This document shows, piece after piece, positions 17,360-24,658 of a stretch of 42,227 nucleotides of DNA; the first letter of the stretch is position 1; every line of letters begins with the position of its first letter. A program made the position numbers and the translations under genes. The notes under the pieces are model-generated. The model worked only from the letters and a program-made list of their open reading frames with translations. It did not search any database and had not been told where the DNA came from. Origin of the DNA: Clostridiales bacterium (GTDB taxonomy: Bacteria > Bacillota > Clostridia > Oscillospirales > CAG-272); the NCBI GenBank assembly GCA_003522145.1, contig DPGD01000034.1, positions 1-42,227 of the forward strand. Direction: 5' to 3'.

Positions 17360-18205
17360 TTAACCGATCAAAGAGGCCTGCACGCCGTAGGTTTCGGCAA
17401 TCTCCTGCAAAGTGCCGTCTGCCTTGCACTTGGCAAAGAACTCGTTCCACTTGGCCGTCAGGTTGGAACCCTTCCGGAAGCCCACGCCGTACTGTTCGCT
17501 GTTCAGCTTCACGGTGTAGGTGAGATTCTCGTAGCTGGTGCCCTCGCCCACCATGGCGCCGGCCATCAGCGAGTCAATGATGGCGGCATCGCAGGTGCCT
17601 GCGGCCACTTCCATCACGGCCGTGGTCTGATCCTTCACTTCGGTATAGTTGAAGCCGTTCTCCACAGCCATGTCCTTTCCGGCAGAGCCGACTTCCACGG
17701 CGAATTTCAGGTCCTTGCAATCCTCGGCAGTTTTGTACTGCTCGGCCTTATCCTTGGGCAGAATCACGATCTGCGCATTGTTGCAGTACGGTTCGGTGCA
17801 GTTCATGGTGTCGGTGACTTCGTCGTTCAGCGTCATGCCGTTCCAAACGCAGTCGATGGACTTGCTGTCCAACTCCATAACCTTCTTGCTCCAGTCGATG
17901 ACGGTGAACTCTACCGTCACACCGATGTATTCGCCGAACTTCTTGGCCATATCGGCGTCAAATCCGATCCAGTTGCCGTCTTTGTCCTGATAGTCCATGG
18001 GCGCAAAGTCGGTGATGCCGACCACCAGCTTGCCCTTGCTCTTTACATAGTCCAGATCGGTCTGGGCGGGGGCAGAGGGCGTGCCGGAGGTTCCGGGCGT
18101 TGTGGTTCCGGGTGCAGCAGTGGTACTGCTTCCGCAGGAGGCGCACAGCCCCACCATGCCCACGGCCATGAATACTGCCAGTAAAAGTGAAATGATCTTT
18201 TTCAT
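17360..18205 (-). CDS. Amino acid ABC transporter substrate-binding lipoprotein
   Basis: A 281-residue SBP_bac_3 family receptor. The signal peptide ends in the lipobox LCASC with Cys 24, so the mature protein is lipid-anchored on the outer face. A Thr/Ser/Pro/Gly-rich linker (about 25-49) precedes the two-lobed binding domain. GKLVVGITDFAPMDYQDKDG, IGFDADMAKKFGEYIG and WNGMTLNDEVTDTMNCTEPY (each shown in part) are the usual family landmarks. It is first in the importer unit and has its own strong promoter. Acidic/polar amino acid or opine-type ligands are all possible. Confidence 0.93.
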   Translation of the reverse strand: MKKIISLLLAVFMAVGMVGLCASCGSSTTAAPGTTTPGTSGTPSAPAQTDLDYVKSKGKLVVGITDFAPMDYQDKDGNWIGFDADMAKKFGEYIGVTVEFTVIDWSKKVMELDSKSIDCVWNGMTLNDEVTDTMNCTEPYCNNAQIVILPKDKAEQYKTAEDCKDLKFAVEVGSAGKDMAVENGFNYTEVKDQTTAVMEVAAGTCDAAIIDSLMAGAMVGEGTSYENLTYTVKLNSEQYGVGFRKGSNLTAKWNEFFAKCKADGTLQEIAETYGVQASLIG

Positions 18206-18216
18206 TGCTTGAAGTC

Positions 18217-18256
18217 TCCTTTAGTTCTTTATCGCTTTATTGCTTTACCGCTTTAC
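18217..18256 (-). repeat. Five tandem 8-bp repeats in the binding-protein leader
   Basis: Read on the minus strand, five 8-bp units of the form NTAAAGNN follow one another: GTAAAGCG, GTAAAGCA, ATAAAGCG, ATAAAGAA, CTAAAGGA. The last contains the ribosome site (AAAGGAG). Just upstream is an inverted repeat, GCTTTA-N6-TAAAGC (18250-18267). Both lie in the short 5' UTR of the binding-protein gene. Confidence 0.75.
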
Positions 18257-18277
18257 TTGACTAAAGCTGATGCCAGT

Positions 18278-18306
18278 ATCCTAACATACATTTTTGCTTT
18301 TGTCAA
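18278..18306 (-). promoter_or_regulatory. Promoter of the amino acid ABC importer
   Basis: On the minus strand: TTGACA (18306-18301), 17-bp spacer, TAGGAT (18283-18278). A perfect -35 with optimal spacing. The remaining intergenic stretch, 18307-18592, shows no convincing gene. Confidence 0.8.
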
Positions 18307-18592
18307 TAGGTTTTTGGAAAAAATCCGAAATTGTTTCTGTGTTGTAAATAGATATGACCCAATAGGATCGTTGTGAAGGTTCTGCAGGTATGCATACATC
18401 AGATTTTTGTAGACTTCTTTGGCAAAACGAAGTCGAAACGAATTGGATTTGGCAGGGATAAGCCGTTTTTTCGGTGCAAACGGATAGACGGTGCTACAGA
18501 TTTTTGGGGGAGGAAAATGGTTTTCCGGGGGACGATTTTTCTCTGCGTTTTGAAAAATGAACATTTGACAGGGGAAAAATCTGCCTGTAGCC

Positions 18593-18608
18593 TGTTGACA
18601 TTTCAACA
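18593..18608 (+). promoter_or_regulatory. Palindromic operator 1 of the MarR gene
   Basis: TGTTGACATTTCAACA is a TGTTGA-N4-TCAACA palindrome that includes the -35 box. Together with the second copy 42 bp downstream it is the likely autoregulatory binding site of the MarR protein encoded next. Confidence 0.65.
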
Positions 18609-18623
18609 AGTTTGTAGTATACT
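18595..18623 (+). promoter_or_regulatory. Promoter of the marR-degV-ALDH unit
   Basis: TTGACA (18595-18600), exactly 17 bp, TATACT (18618-18623). It is flanked by the two palindromic operators, so repressor bound there would cover both the -35 box and the transcription start region. Confidence 0.85.
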
Positions 18624-18634
18624 GACCCAGAGTT

Positions 18635-18650
18635 TGTTGAATTTTCAACC
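18635..18650 (+). promoter_or_regulatory. Palindromic operator 2 of the MarR gene
   Basis: TGTTGAATTTTCAACC repeats the TGTTGA-N4-TCAAC pattern of the first operator. It lies downstream of the -10 box, four helical turns away, on the same face of the DNA. Confidence 0.65.
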
Positions 18651-18668
18651 AGCTGAAGGGAGTCGAAT

Positions 18669-19130
18669 ATGAAAGAACGATTCGAAATATTTACAGTGCT
18701 GATTGCCAAGATCAGCCGGAATATCCGCAAGCTGAAGAATCAGGAGATGGCGGAGTACCATTTGAAAAGCCCCCATATTTCCTGCTTGTATTACCTGTAT
18801 TCTTTTGAATCCATGACGGCTACCGAGCTGTGCGAGAGATGCGAGGAGGATAAGGCCACCATATCCCGGTCTCTCGACTATCTCGAAAAAAACGGATACC
18901 TGACCCGTCCGACCCAGTGTGCCAAACGGTATAAAAGCCGTCTGGTTCTGACCGAAAAGGGAAAAGAGGTGGGGAAGAAGGTTTTTGAAAAAGTGAATCA
19001 GGTTCTGGATGAGGTCAGCATTGCATTTTCCGAGGAGGAGCGAGTGGCGTTTTTTTGGAATCTGAAAACCATCAGCGACAATCTGGAAAGATGCGCAAAA
19101 GCATTTGACAGACCGTCAGGAAACGACTGA
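18669..19130 (+). CDS. MarR-family transcriptional regulator
   Basis: A 153-residue winged-helix dimer. The helix-turn-helix spans about residues 48-75 (MTATELCERCEEDKATISRS), and the wing contains DxR-like residues in QCAKRYKSRLVLTEKGK. Flanking helices form the dimer interface. It starts behind GAAGGGAG and is followed by a small ORF, a DegV protein and a class 3 aldehyde dehydrogenase on the same strand. Its operators resemble the TTGA/TCAA half-sites used by many MarR proteins. The inducing ligand is unknown; a fatty acid or aldehyde is a reasonable guess from the neighbours. Confidence 0.92.
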   Translation: MKERFEIFTVLIAKISRNIRKLKNQEMAEYHLKSPHISCLYYLYSFESMTATELCERCEEDKATISRSLDYLEKNGYLTRPTQCAKRYKSRLVLTEKGKEVGKKVFEKVNQVLDEVSIAFSEEERVAFFWNLKTISDNLERCAKAFDRPSGND

Positions 19131-19195
19131 GATCCCAAACGGGATGGGAGTATTCCCGCCTGCGGTCACCGAAACGATTACTGTGAGGAAAAGGA

Positions 19196-19324
19196 ATGTT
19201 TGTACTAAATTCCGAAATGGCCGGTCATGCGGAAAAAGAGGCCAATCCCCTGTATCCCGTGCCCCGACTGATGACCGGTAAGGAGCTTGAAAAACTGTAT
19301 TACATAATAGGAGATGTTCAATGA
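19196..19324 (+). CDS. Small ORF of 42 residues coupled to degV
   Basis: The frame encodes a 42-residue peptide starting MFVLNSEMAGHAEKEANPLY and ending KLYYIIGDVQ. Its ATG is preceded by GTGAGGAAAAGGA, a plausible ribosome site. Its stop overlaps the degV start in an ATGA, which suggests translational coupling. There is no signal peptide or membrane segment. I do not recognise the sequence. It could be a genuine small protein or a leader whose translation sets DegV output. Confidence 0.5.
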   Translation: MFVLNSEMAGHAEKEANPLYPVPRLMTGKELEKLYYIIGDVQ

Positions 19325-20157
19325 GAAAATTAAGGATCGTGACCGATTCTTCGTCGGATATTCAGGCGTTGCAGTATGCCGATTTTGCATACTCGCCCAT
19401 GAAGCTGATCGCCGGGGAAAGAGAGTTTGTGGACAGCGAGAGCCTGAATGTGGACGAAATGGTGGACTTTTTCGGTCAGTACAAGGGAATATCCCGATCC
19501 TCCTGCCCCAATGTGGCGGACTGGCTGGAGGCCTTCGGAGAGGCGGACGACATTCTGTGCGTGACCATTACCAGCGCCCTTTCGGGAAGCTACAACACCG
19601 CCTGCGCCGCAAAAAGTGTGTACGAGGCCGAAAACGAAGGAAAAAGAGTGTTTGTGCTGGATATCCTTTCCACAGGTCCGGAAAGCCTGTTGATCATCCA
19701 AAAGCTGGAGGAATACGCCCGGAGCGGAATGCCCTATGAGGAGATTTGCGAGCAGATTACTCAATACCGCCAAAAAACGGGACTGGTGTTTATGCTGAAG
19801 TCTTTAAGGGACCTGTCCAACAACGGCAGAGTTTCCCCGCTGATCGCCCGGATCGTGAAGATGGCCGGCATCTGCCTTGTGGGAAAGGCCAGCGACGAAG
19901 GAACCCTGGACATCCTGCATAAATGCAGAGGGGAGGCCCGGTCGCTGAAGCTGGTGGAGGAGATTTTGGAGGAGCTTGGGATGAAGGAGGGCAGAGTGAG
20001 CATCGGTCACTGCCAGAACGAACCTGCCGCATTGCGGTTGAAGGACATGATCCAGAAGAAATTCAGAAAAGCGGAAATTGAAATATACAGCTTAAGAGGC
20101 TTATGCAGCTTTTATGCGGAAAAAGGCGGACTGCTCGTAGGCTTTGAGAAGGTATAG
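19321..20157 (+). CDS. DegV family fatty-acid-binding protein
   Basis: A 278-residue DegV (EDD) protein. Characterised relatives (FakB) hold a fatty acid for phosphorylation by FakA. The N-terminal motif is RIVTDSSSDIQ, and the lipid-pocket segment TITSALSGSYNTA is typical. A second conserved part is KSLRDLSNNGRVSPLIARI. No FakA kinase gene is nearby. The ribosome site AGGAG lies inside the small ORF upstream. It probably shares the MarR-controlled transcript with the downstream aldehyde dehydrogenase. Confidence 0.92.
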   Translation: MRKLRIVTDSSSDIQALQYADFAYSPMKLIAGEREFVDSESLNVDEMVDFFGQYKGISRSSCPNVADWLEAFGEADDILCVTITSALSGSYNTACAAKSVYEAENEGKRVFVLDILSTGPESLLIIQKLEEYARSGMPYEEICEQITQYRQKTGLVFMLKSLRDLSNNGRVSPLIARIVKMAGICLVGKASDEGTLDILHKCRGEARSLKLVEEILEELGMKEGRVSIGHCQNEPAALRLKDMIQKKFRKAEIEIYSLRGLCSFYAEKGGLLVGFEKV

Positions 20158-20178
20158 GTTTTTGCAGGGAGGTGCGGT

Positions 20179-21561
20179 ATGACCGGACAGGAAATCGGAG
20201 AATTGCTTGAAAAACAGAGAGCATTCTATAAAAGCGGAGCGACGGTACCGGTCGCATTCCGCAGGGAACAGCTGAAAAAACTGTATGCTGCGGTAAAAAA
20301 ATATCAGAAGGAAATCGAAGACGCGCTCAAAGCCGACTTAGGGAAAAGCCCTTACGAAGGCTTTATGTGTGAAAGCGGTCTGGTGCTTACCGAAATTTCC
20401 TATATGCTGAGGCATGTAAGAAAATTTGCAAAGAGAAAAAGGGTGCACACCCCTTTGGCACAGTTTCTTTCCCACAGCTTCCGGCAACCGGTGCCCTATG
20501 GGAATGTGCTGATTATGAGTCCCTGGAATTATCCCTTTCTTCTGACCCTGGATCCCCTGACCGACGCAATCGCCGCCGGCAACACGGTCATCCTGAAGCC
20601 CAGCGCCTATTCCCCGGCCACCGGCAGAATCGTGGAAAAGATGATCGGAGAGTGCTTTGCCCCCGAATATGTGGCGGTGGTCCGGGGAGGAAGAGCGGAG
20701 AATCAGGCACTTTTGGACCAGAAGTTCGATTTTGTATTTTTCACCGGCAGTCAGGCTGTGGGCAGAGAGGTGCTTCGTCACACCGCAGAGCATCTCACGC
20801 CCGCCGTTCTGGAGCTTGGCGGAAAAAGCCCCTGTATTGTGGATTCAAGCGCTTCTGTCCGGCTTGCGGCCAGAAGGATCGTTTTCGGCAAATTTCTCAA
20901 CTGCGGCCAGACCTGCGTGGCTCCCGACTATGTCCTCTGCGAGCGTTCGGTCAAGGACGAATTTATAAAGGCCCTTTGTGCGGAAATTCAGAGGCAATAC
21001 GGGGACTGTCCTCTTGAAAACAAGGATTATGGACGAATCATCAACGAAAAGCATTTCAACCGTCTTTGCGGCCTGATTGACGAAAAGAAGGTGGTGTTCG
21101 GCGGCAAGACCAATCCCGCCACCTGTCAGATTGCTCCCACGGTCATGGATTCCGTAACCGAAGAGGACGCCGTTATGGGCGAGGAAATTTTCGGCCCCAT
21201 CCTGCCGATTCTGACCTTTTCCGATTTTGATGCCGTGGTGGAGGAACTGAAGACCCGGAAGAAGCCGCTTGCGCTGTATCTGTTTTCCAACGATAAAAAG
21301 CACATTCGGCGGGTGACGGCCGAGCTTTCCTACGGCGGCGGCTGTATCAACGATGTGGTCATTCACCTGGCGACAAGCGCTATGGGATTCGGAGGCGTGG
21401 GCGAAAGCGGTATGGGCGCTTACCACGGGAAAGACGGCTTTGAAGCCTTCTCTCATTCCAAATCCATTGTGGACAAAAAGACCTGGCTGGATCTGCCCAT
21501 GCGCTATCAACCCTATAGGAGCGGATTCTATGAAAAGCTCCTGCATCTGTTCCTGCGGTGA
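20179..21561 (+). CDS. Class 3 aldehyde dehydrogenase
   Basis: NAD(P)-dependent aldehyde dehydrogenase of 460 residues, the short class 3 (fatty aldehyde/YwdH-like) form. Landmarks are the Rossmann/oxyanion segment MSPWNYPFLLTLDPL, FFTGSQAVGREV, the general-base Glu in LELGGKSPCIV, and the catalytic Cys in NCGQTCVAPDY. The C-terminus ends in a hydrophobic stretch (YEKLLHLFLR), as in membrane-associated relatives. It lies 21 bp behind degV with ribosome site GGGAGGTGCGGT. The neighbour suggests a lipid-derived aldehyde substrate; this is inference. Confidence 0.94.
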   Translation: MTGQEIGELLEKQRAFYKSGATVPVAFRREQLKKLYAAVKKYQKEIEDALKADLGKSPYEGFMCESGLVLTEISYMLRHVRKFAKRKRVHTPLAQFLSHSFRQPVPYGNVLIMSPWNYPFLLTLDPLTDAIAAGNTVILKPSAYSPATGRIVEKMIGECFAPEYVAVVRGGRAENQALLDQKFDFVFFTGSQAVGREVLRHTAEHLTPAVLELGGKSPCIVDSSASVRLAARRIVFGKFLNCGQTCVAPDYVLCERSVKDEFIKALCAEIQRQYGDCPLENKDYGRIINEKHFNRLCGLIDEKKVVFGGKTNPATCQIAPTVMDSVTEEDAVMGEEIFGPILPILTFSDFDAVVEELKTRKKPLALYLFSNDKKHIRRVTAELSYGGGCINDVVIHLATSAMGFGGVGESGMGAYHGKDGFEAFSHSKSIVDKKTWLDLPMRYQPYRSGFYEKLLHLFLR

Positions 21562-21613
21562 GAAGGAAGAAGCCCTCAAAATGCTTGCGCTTTGGGCTTG
21601 GCGGCCAGAACCC

Positions 21614-21732
21614 GCCGGGCAGCATTCCGCCTTTCGGCTTTGCGGTTTGCTTTTCTATTGGGGCTGTCGCTTTCAGCCGTTCCTTCTCTTTTCCGGCTCC
21701 CGGCAAAGCCGCCCGCCGGACATACTTTGAAT
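21614..21732. repeat. Possible degenerate copy of the 79-bp palindromic repeat
   Basis: The stretch ends in CGCCCGCCGGACATACTTTG, which matches the right end of copy B (CGCCAAGGGACATACTTTG). A CCGTTCCT segment further left also corresponds. The left half diverges and is longer. Nothing coding is seen between the ALDH stop and the ispE terminator. Confidence 0.3.
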
Positions 21733-21773
21733 TTGAATATTCCGCAATACCCCGTTCGGATTCTTGTCCGAAT

Positions 21774-21824
21774 AAAAAAGAGTTGTCCCCAACGCTTTGA
21801 AATCTGCGTTTTGGACAGCTCTTT
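21774..21824 (-). terminator. Intrinsic terminator after ispE
   Basis: On the minus strand, AAAGAGCTGTCC (21824-21813) pairs with GGACAACTCTTT (21788-21777), with an inner AACGC/GCGTT stem, then TTTTTTATT. Orientation and position fit ispE, 117 bp upstream. A further small palindrome is centred near 21836. Confidence 0.8.
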
Positions 21825-21940
21825 CGGCCTCTGAAATTTCAGAAGCCGGAACGGTCGTTTCCGCTGTTCCCCGGTGCACCTACCGTTGCTCTTTTATGGG
21901 AACATAGCCGTAAAAGCGCCCCTTCCCGTTGCTTTTCCGG

Positions 21941-22804
21941 TCAGCTCTGCGCAGGGGCAACCACCGAGAAGAAGCCCTGCTTCCGTAAGGAGGCGCAGGC
22001 CCGGCGGGCTTGGGGCAGTCCGGGAAACAGACCGTAAACCGAGGCGCCGCTTCCGCTCATCAGCGCCCCCCAGGCACCCAACCGAAGCAGTTCTTTTTTG
22101 AGAAATTCGGCGTCGCTGTTCTGGGGAAAAATCACCTCTTCAAAGGCGTTGAAGAGCAACCGGCAGATTTCCCGCCGATCGCCTTGAGACAGAGCTCTGC
22201 AGAGGGGCAGAGCGCTTTCCGAGCCGCAGTAGCCGATGCTGTCTAAGGCTTTGTAGGCCGCAGGAGTGGAGGAGCCCTTGCTTCCGATGGCAATCACCGG
22301 AATCAGATCGGAAAGGGGCGTACTTTCCTCAAATACCTCACCGATGCCCGTGGCGCGGACGCAGCCTTTCCGGATGCAAAAGGGAATATCGGCACCTAAC
22401 TCTGTGCCCAGAGCGCACAGCTCTTCCGGAGAAAAGGGATCATTAAACATCCGGTTCAGACCGAGAAAGACGGCCGCAGCATCGGCGCTTCCTCCGCCCA
22501 GTCCCGCCGCCACGGGAATGTGTTTTTCCAAGTGCAGGTCAAGCCCGCCCTTTCTGTTTGCCTGCCGGAGAAACAGTTCGGCGGCCCGGTAAGCCACATT
22601 GGTTTCATCGGTCGGAATGTACTTTTTCTGACAGGTCAGACGGATTCCTTCGCCCTCGGGGCGGTAGTCAAGGGTCAATTCGTCACAGAGTCCTACGGTT
22701 TGCATCACCGTGTCCAAAAGGTGGTAGCCGTCCGCCCGCCGTCCGGTGACTTCGAGAAACAGATTGATTTTGGCCGGCGCACAGATCTTCAGTTGGTTTT
22801 CCAT
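21941..22804 (-). CDS. ispE: 4-diphosphocytidyl-2-C-methyl-D-erythritol kinase
   Basis: GHMP-family kinase of the MEP isoprenoid pathway: it phosphorylates CDP-methylerythritol. It has 287 residues from the chosen start. The N-terminal KICAPAKINLFLEVTGRRAD (in part) with the invariant Lys, and the ATP-loop PVAAGLGGGSADAAA, are diagnostic. The C-terminal ALMSGSGASVYGLF forms the GHMP motif 3. The ATG at 22804 is chosen because GAGG lies seven bases before it and family members begin at this point. Upstream in-frame ATGs at 22810 and 22816 cannot be excluded. It is a monocistronic gene with its own promoter and terminator. Confidence 0.95.
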   Translation of the reverse strand: MENQLKICAPAKINLFLEVTGRRADGYHLLDTVMQTVGLCDELTLDYRPEGEGIRLTCQKKYIPTDETNVAYRAAELFLRQANRKGGLDLHLEKHIPVAAGLGGGSADAAAVFLGLNRMFNDPFSPEELCALGTELGADIPFCIRKGCVRATGIGEVFEESTPLSDLIPVIAIGSKGSSTPAAYKALDSIGYCGSESALPLCRALSQGDRREICRLLFNAFEEVIFPQNSDAEFLKKELLRLGAWGALMSGSGASVYGLFPGLPQARRACASLRKQGFFSVVAPAQS

Positions 22805-22872
22805 AAGCATCCTCATTTTTACCCGGTGGATGGGACATATTCCCGCTTTTCGGTTCGTTTCGGAGTATGTTG

Positions 22873-22901
22873 AGTATAGCATGAAAAAGAAAAAACTTCA
22901 A
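22873..22901 (-). promoter_or_regulatory. Promoter of ispE
   Basis: On the minus strand: TTGAAG (22901-22896), 17-bp spacer rich in T, TATACT (22878-22873). Its -35 box is only 8 bp from the -35 box of the divergent AI-2E transporter promoter. Confidence 0.8.
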
Positions 22902-22909
22902 GAGAGTGA

Positions 22910-22938
22910 TTGACGAAACGAAAAAATAGTTGTATACT
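22910..22938 (+). promoter_or_regulatory. Promoter of the AI-2E family transporter gene
   Basis: TTGACG (22910-22915), 17-bp spacer, TATACT (22933-22938). It is back-to-back with the ispE promoter. Confidence 0.8.
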
Positions 22939-22980
22939 GGAAAAGAAAGAGCGTTGCAGTGATCGGGAGAGGAGAGAGGA

Positions 22981-24399
22981 ATGTTTACTAAAATTTTGAA
23001 TGTGATTTCTCCCGTATTGTACGGCATTGCGCTGGCCTATCTGCTCAGTCCCATACAGAACTTTTTTGAGGATAAGCTTCTGCGCTTTCCCTCCAAGAAA
23101 AAGTGGCAGAAATCCTTGAAAAGAGGGCTGGCCGTGGTCATGACCATGCTGGTTCTGGCTGCGGTCGCGGCGGCGGTCGTACTGATTTTTGTGCCCGGAA
23201 TTGCTACCTGTGTCGAGATGCTGAACAACAATCTGGGCGAATATCTGAACAAGCTGAACCAGAATCTGGACGGCTATCTGGAGGATCATCTGAATCCCGA
23301 CGGCGTGTGGGGAAAGCTCTATGCCTATCTGAAAAAGGCTTTGGATGTGGACGAAAACAAAACACTGCTGAGCCAACTGACCCCCAAAATTGCCGAATGG
23401 CTGACCGGGTTGCTTTCTTCCGAAAATCTGATGAAGATCTTTTCGGTGGGCAGTTCTGTGGTATCGGCGCTGATCGACACGGTGGTGGTCCTGATTTTCA
23501 CGGTCTATCTGCTGATTTCCAAAGAGCGGCAGGCGGCAAGGGTCAAGAAGCTGTTGGCGGCATTTTTCAAGCCCGAACGGGTAGAAAGAATCTACCGTTT
23601 CGGAAAAATGACCGACGAGCGGGTGGGCAGATACCTGCGGGTACAGGTGCTGGATTCCATACTGGTGGGCATTGTTTCCTATATTGTGTATGTGATTATC
23701 GGGTTGCCGCTGGCACCCTTGCTTGCCTTGATTTCGGGCGTGACCAATATTATTCCTTATTTCGGGCCCTTTATCGGCGGCGTGCCCAACGGTCTTCTGG
23801 TTCTGCTGGTGGCACCGGAAAAGCTGTTGCCCTTTATCATTTCGGTGCTGGTCATTCAGCAGATCGACGGAAATATTCTGGTGCCGATCATACAGAGCAA
23901 CAATATGCAGATGGACACCTTCTGGGTGCTGGTAGGCATTACCGTTATGGGCGGATTCTTCGGATTCCCCGGAATGATTGTGGGCGTGCCGTTTTTCGCC
24001 GTTCTGTATGTACTGGTGAAAGAAAAAGCGGAGGCTCGGCTCCAGAAAAAGAATCTTCCGGTCTCCACCGATTCCTATCTGACTTATGCCCATGAGCACA
24101 AGACCGAACATCCCACGCCTCCTTTGGTGCGTACCTATCGGAGGATCCGGAACTGGGTGCTGGTGAAGACGGGGCGCCTGAAGCCGGCAGAGGAAGAGGA
24201 ATCGGAGCAGATCTCCTTTGAGGACCTGTCCAAGGTGGCCAAGGCGGCAGAGGAAACCAAAGCGGCAGAGGAGGCCAAAGCAGAGAAACGGGCGAAGGAG
24301 AAGCCGGAAGAGGATCTTCTGGATTCCTGCAAATCCAAGGCCCGGAAGGTTGCGGACAGGGTGAAGAGCAAGCATCGGAACGGAAAGAAAAAGAAATAG
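22981..24399 (+). CDS. AI-2E family transporter (PF01594-type membrane protein)
   Basis: A 472-residue multi-pass membrane protein. The N-terminal LYGIALAYLLSPIQNFFE and the central ISGVTNIIPYFGPFIGGVPN (in part) are hallmarks of the AI-2E/PerM family. Members include exporters of autoinducer-2, Na+/H+ antiporters and proteins of unknown substrate, so the cargo is not given by family alone. After the last helix (about residue 345) comes a long charged tail rich in Lys, Glu and Ala, likely cytoplasmic and partly coiled coil. The start follows GAGAGGAGAGAGGA. Transcription ends in the structured repeat directly downstream. Confidence 0.9.
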   Translation: MFTKILNVISPVLYGIALAYLLSPIQNFFEDKLLRFPSKKKWQKSLKRGLAVVMTMLVLAAVAAAVVLIFVPGIATCVEMLNNNLGEYLNKLNQNLDGYLEDHLNPDGVWGKLYAYLKKALDVDENKTLLSQLTPKIAEWLTGLLSSENLMKIFSVGSSVVSALIDTVVVLIFTVYLLISKERQAARVKKLLAAFFKPERVERIYRFGKMTDERVGRYLRVQVLDSILVGIVSYIVYVIIGLPLAPLLALISGVTNIIPYFGPFIGGVPNGLLVLLVAPEKLLPFIISVLVIQQIDGNILVPIIQSNNMQMDTFWVLVGITVMGGFFGFPGMIVGVPFFAVLYVLVKEKAEARLQKKNLPVSTDSYLTYAHEHKTEHPTPPLVRTYRRIRNWVLVKTGRLKPAEEEESEQISFEDLSKVAKAAEETKAAEEAKAEKRAKEKPEEDLLDSCKSKARKVADRVKSKHRNGKKKK

Positions 24400-24426
24400 A
24401 AGTAGAAACAAAAGGATATAAAAAGA

Positions 24427-24629
24427 GGGGCTGTTAAAAAACTCGATGTTTTTTACAGCCCTCAAAATATCGGTGGGGATTTCGGCATTTTTGATGGGAT
24501 CTTGGTCGGTTTTGCCCTCCATTTTGTAGAAATTTCGGTGGATGTTGCGGCAAAATGACGGCTGAAAGCCGTCAAGACCAATGTCGTCGGGGATGTTAAA
24601 AAATTCTTTCGGAATTTTTTAACATCCCC
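24427..24629. repeat. Structured 203-bp intergenic repeat, copy 1
   Basis: Nearly identical (about nine bases in ten, by eye) and co-oriented with 40961-41164. It opens with a hairpin (GGGCTGT...ACAGCCC enclosing AAAAAAC/GTTTTTT). It continues with nested helices: TTGGTC/GACCAA, then TTTTGCC/GGCAAAA, and the small hairpin GACGGC-TGAAA-GCCGTC. It closes with an 18-bp perfect hairpin (24589-24629, loop TTTCG). It fills the gap between two convergent genes and must at least serve as a terminator for both. No open frame of interest is present. Confidence 0.85.
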
Positions 24630-24658
24630 AGTTTCATTTCGGAATGGTTGAGGAATTT

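Noticed and set aside
18253..18648. 131-residue open frame on - in the divergent region between the ABC importer and marR
   Set aside because: It covers the mapped-looking promoters and operators of both sides, has no good ribosome site, and its composition looks like non-coding AT-rich DNA.
22819..24522. 567-residue open frame on the minus strand opposite the AI-2E transporter
   Set aside because: Low-complexity His/Gln/Arg-rich translation with no ribosome site; it mirrors a well-identified gene with its own promoter.
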